Positions 21,547 through 21,548 of a stretch of 21,548 nt of DNA are shown here, in pieces (position 1 is the first letter of the stretch; every line of letters starts with the position of its first letter). Source of the DNA: CAZDHT01 sp964505325 (GTDB taxonomy: Bacteria; Planctomycetota; PUPC01); assembly GCA_964505325.1 (NCBI GenBank), contig CAZDHT010000063.1:1-21548 (forward strand), written 5' to 3'. Made by a program: the position numbers and the translations under genes. Below the pieces are notes generated by a model. It did no database searches, had not been told where the DNA came from, and worked only from the letters and a program-made list of their open reading frames with translations.

Positions 21547-21548
21547 CG

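Larger units (their letters stand above)
20386..21548. other. Gene-free repeat zone at the right end
   Basis: No believable gene was found in 1.16 kb. The stretch is filled with palindromes and direct repeats (20521-20595, 20780-20796, 20941-20984, 21008-21121) and ends with a consensus promoter (21256-21284). A purine-rich CACCGCAGAGATCACGGAG run (about 21392-21420) is low-complexity spacer DNA. Confidence 0.65.

Overview
The window comes from a high-GC Gram-negative-type bacterium, most likely a planctomycete or a near relative in the PVC group. This is inferred from the gene mix (WD40/Sel1 fusion, GH94 phosphorylase beside a URO-D-like protein, CAP-domain protein, REP-associated transposase relic) and from gene-poor gaps full of short GC-rich palindromes. 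No rRNA, tRNA or CRISPR array was seen.

Positions 412-6105 (minus strand) hold a compact run of housekeeping-type genes. In transcription order they are a secreted CAP-domain protein behind a strong sigma70-like promoter, two CNNM/CorC-type membrane proteins overlapping by ATGA, a PHP-domain phosphoesterase, ftsY, and pgpA, which also overlaps by ATGA. The CNNM pair and the PHP gene are separated by 188 bases carrying a tidy inverted repeat.

Positions 6522-12354 (minus strand) hold two large secreted proteins in one likely operon. The first is a WD40-like/Sel1 fusion. The second is a 1023-residue protein of unknown family whose N-terminal part carries a possible nucleotidyltransferase-like signature. 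This pair is the best candidate for undescribed biology among the proteins here.

Positions 13080-14649 (plus strand) hold a small membrane-anchored protein and an M14 zinc carboxypeptidase. Positions 14995-18486 (minus strand) hold a GH94-type glycoside phosphorylase followed by a URO-D superfamily protein, a plausible carbohydrate-utilisation pair.

Positions 18487-21548 are a rearranged, repeat-rich zone. A roughly 300-base, nearly palindromic element with terminal inverted repeats and a likely 8-base target duplication sits next to a promoter. Next come the tail of a lost TPR gene, an intact TPR gene with the same 99-base tail, a REP-associated tyrosine transposase cut off exactly at a GTGCCAGGCAC palindrome, a small membrane protein, and more than 1.1 kb of palindromes. 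The window ends with a consensus TTGACA-N17-TATAAT promoter that has no gene downstream inside the window. A 24-base copy of the transposase-associated palindrome recurs 13 kb away at 6318-6341, so the same repeat family appears to have seeded several gaps.
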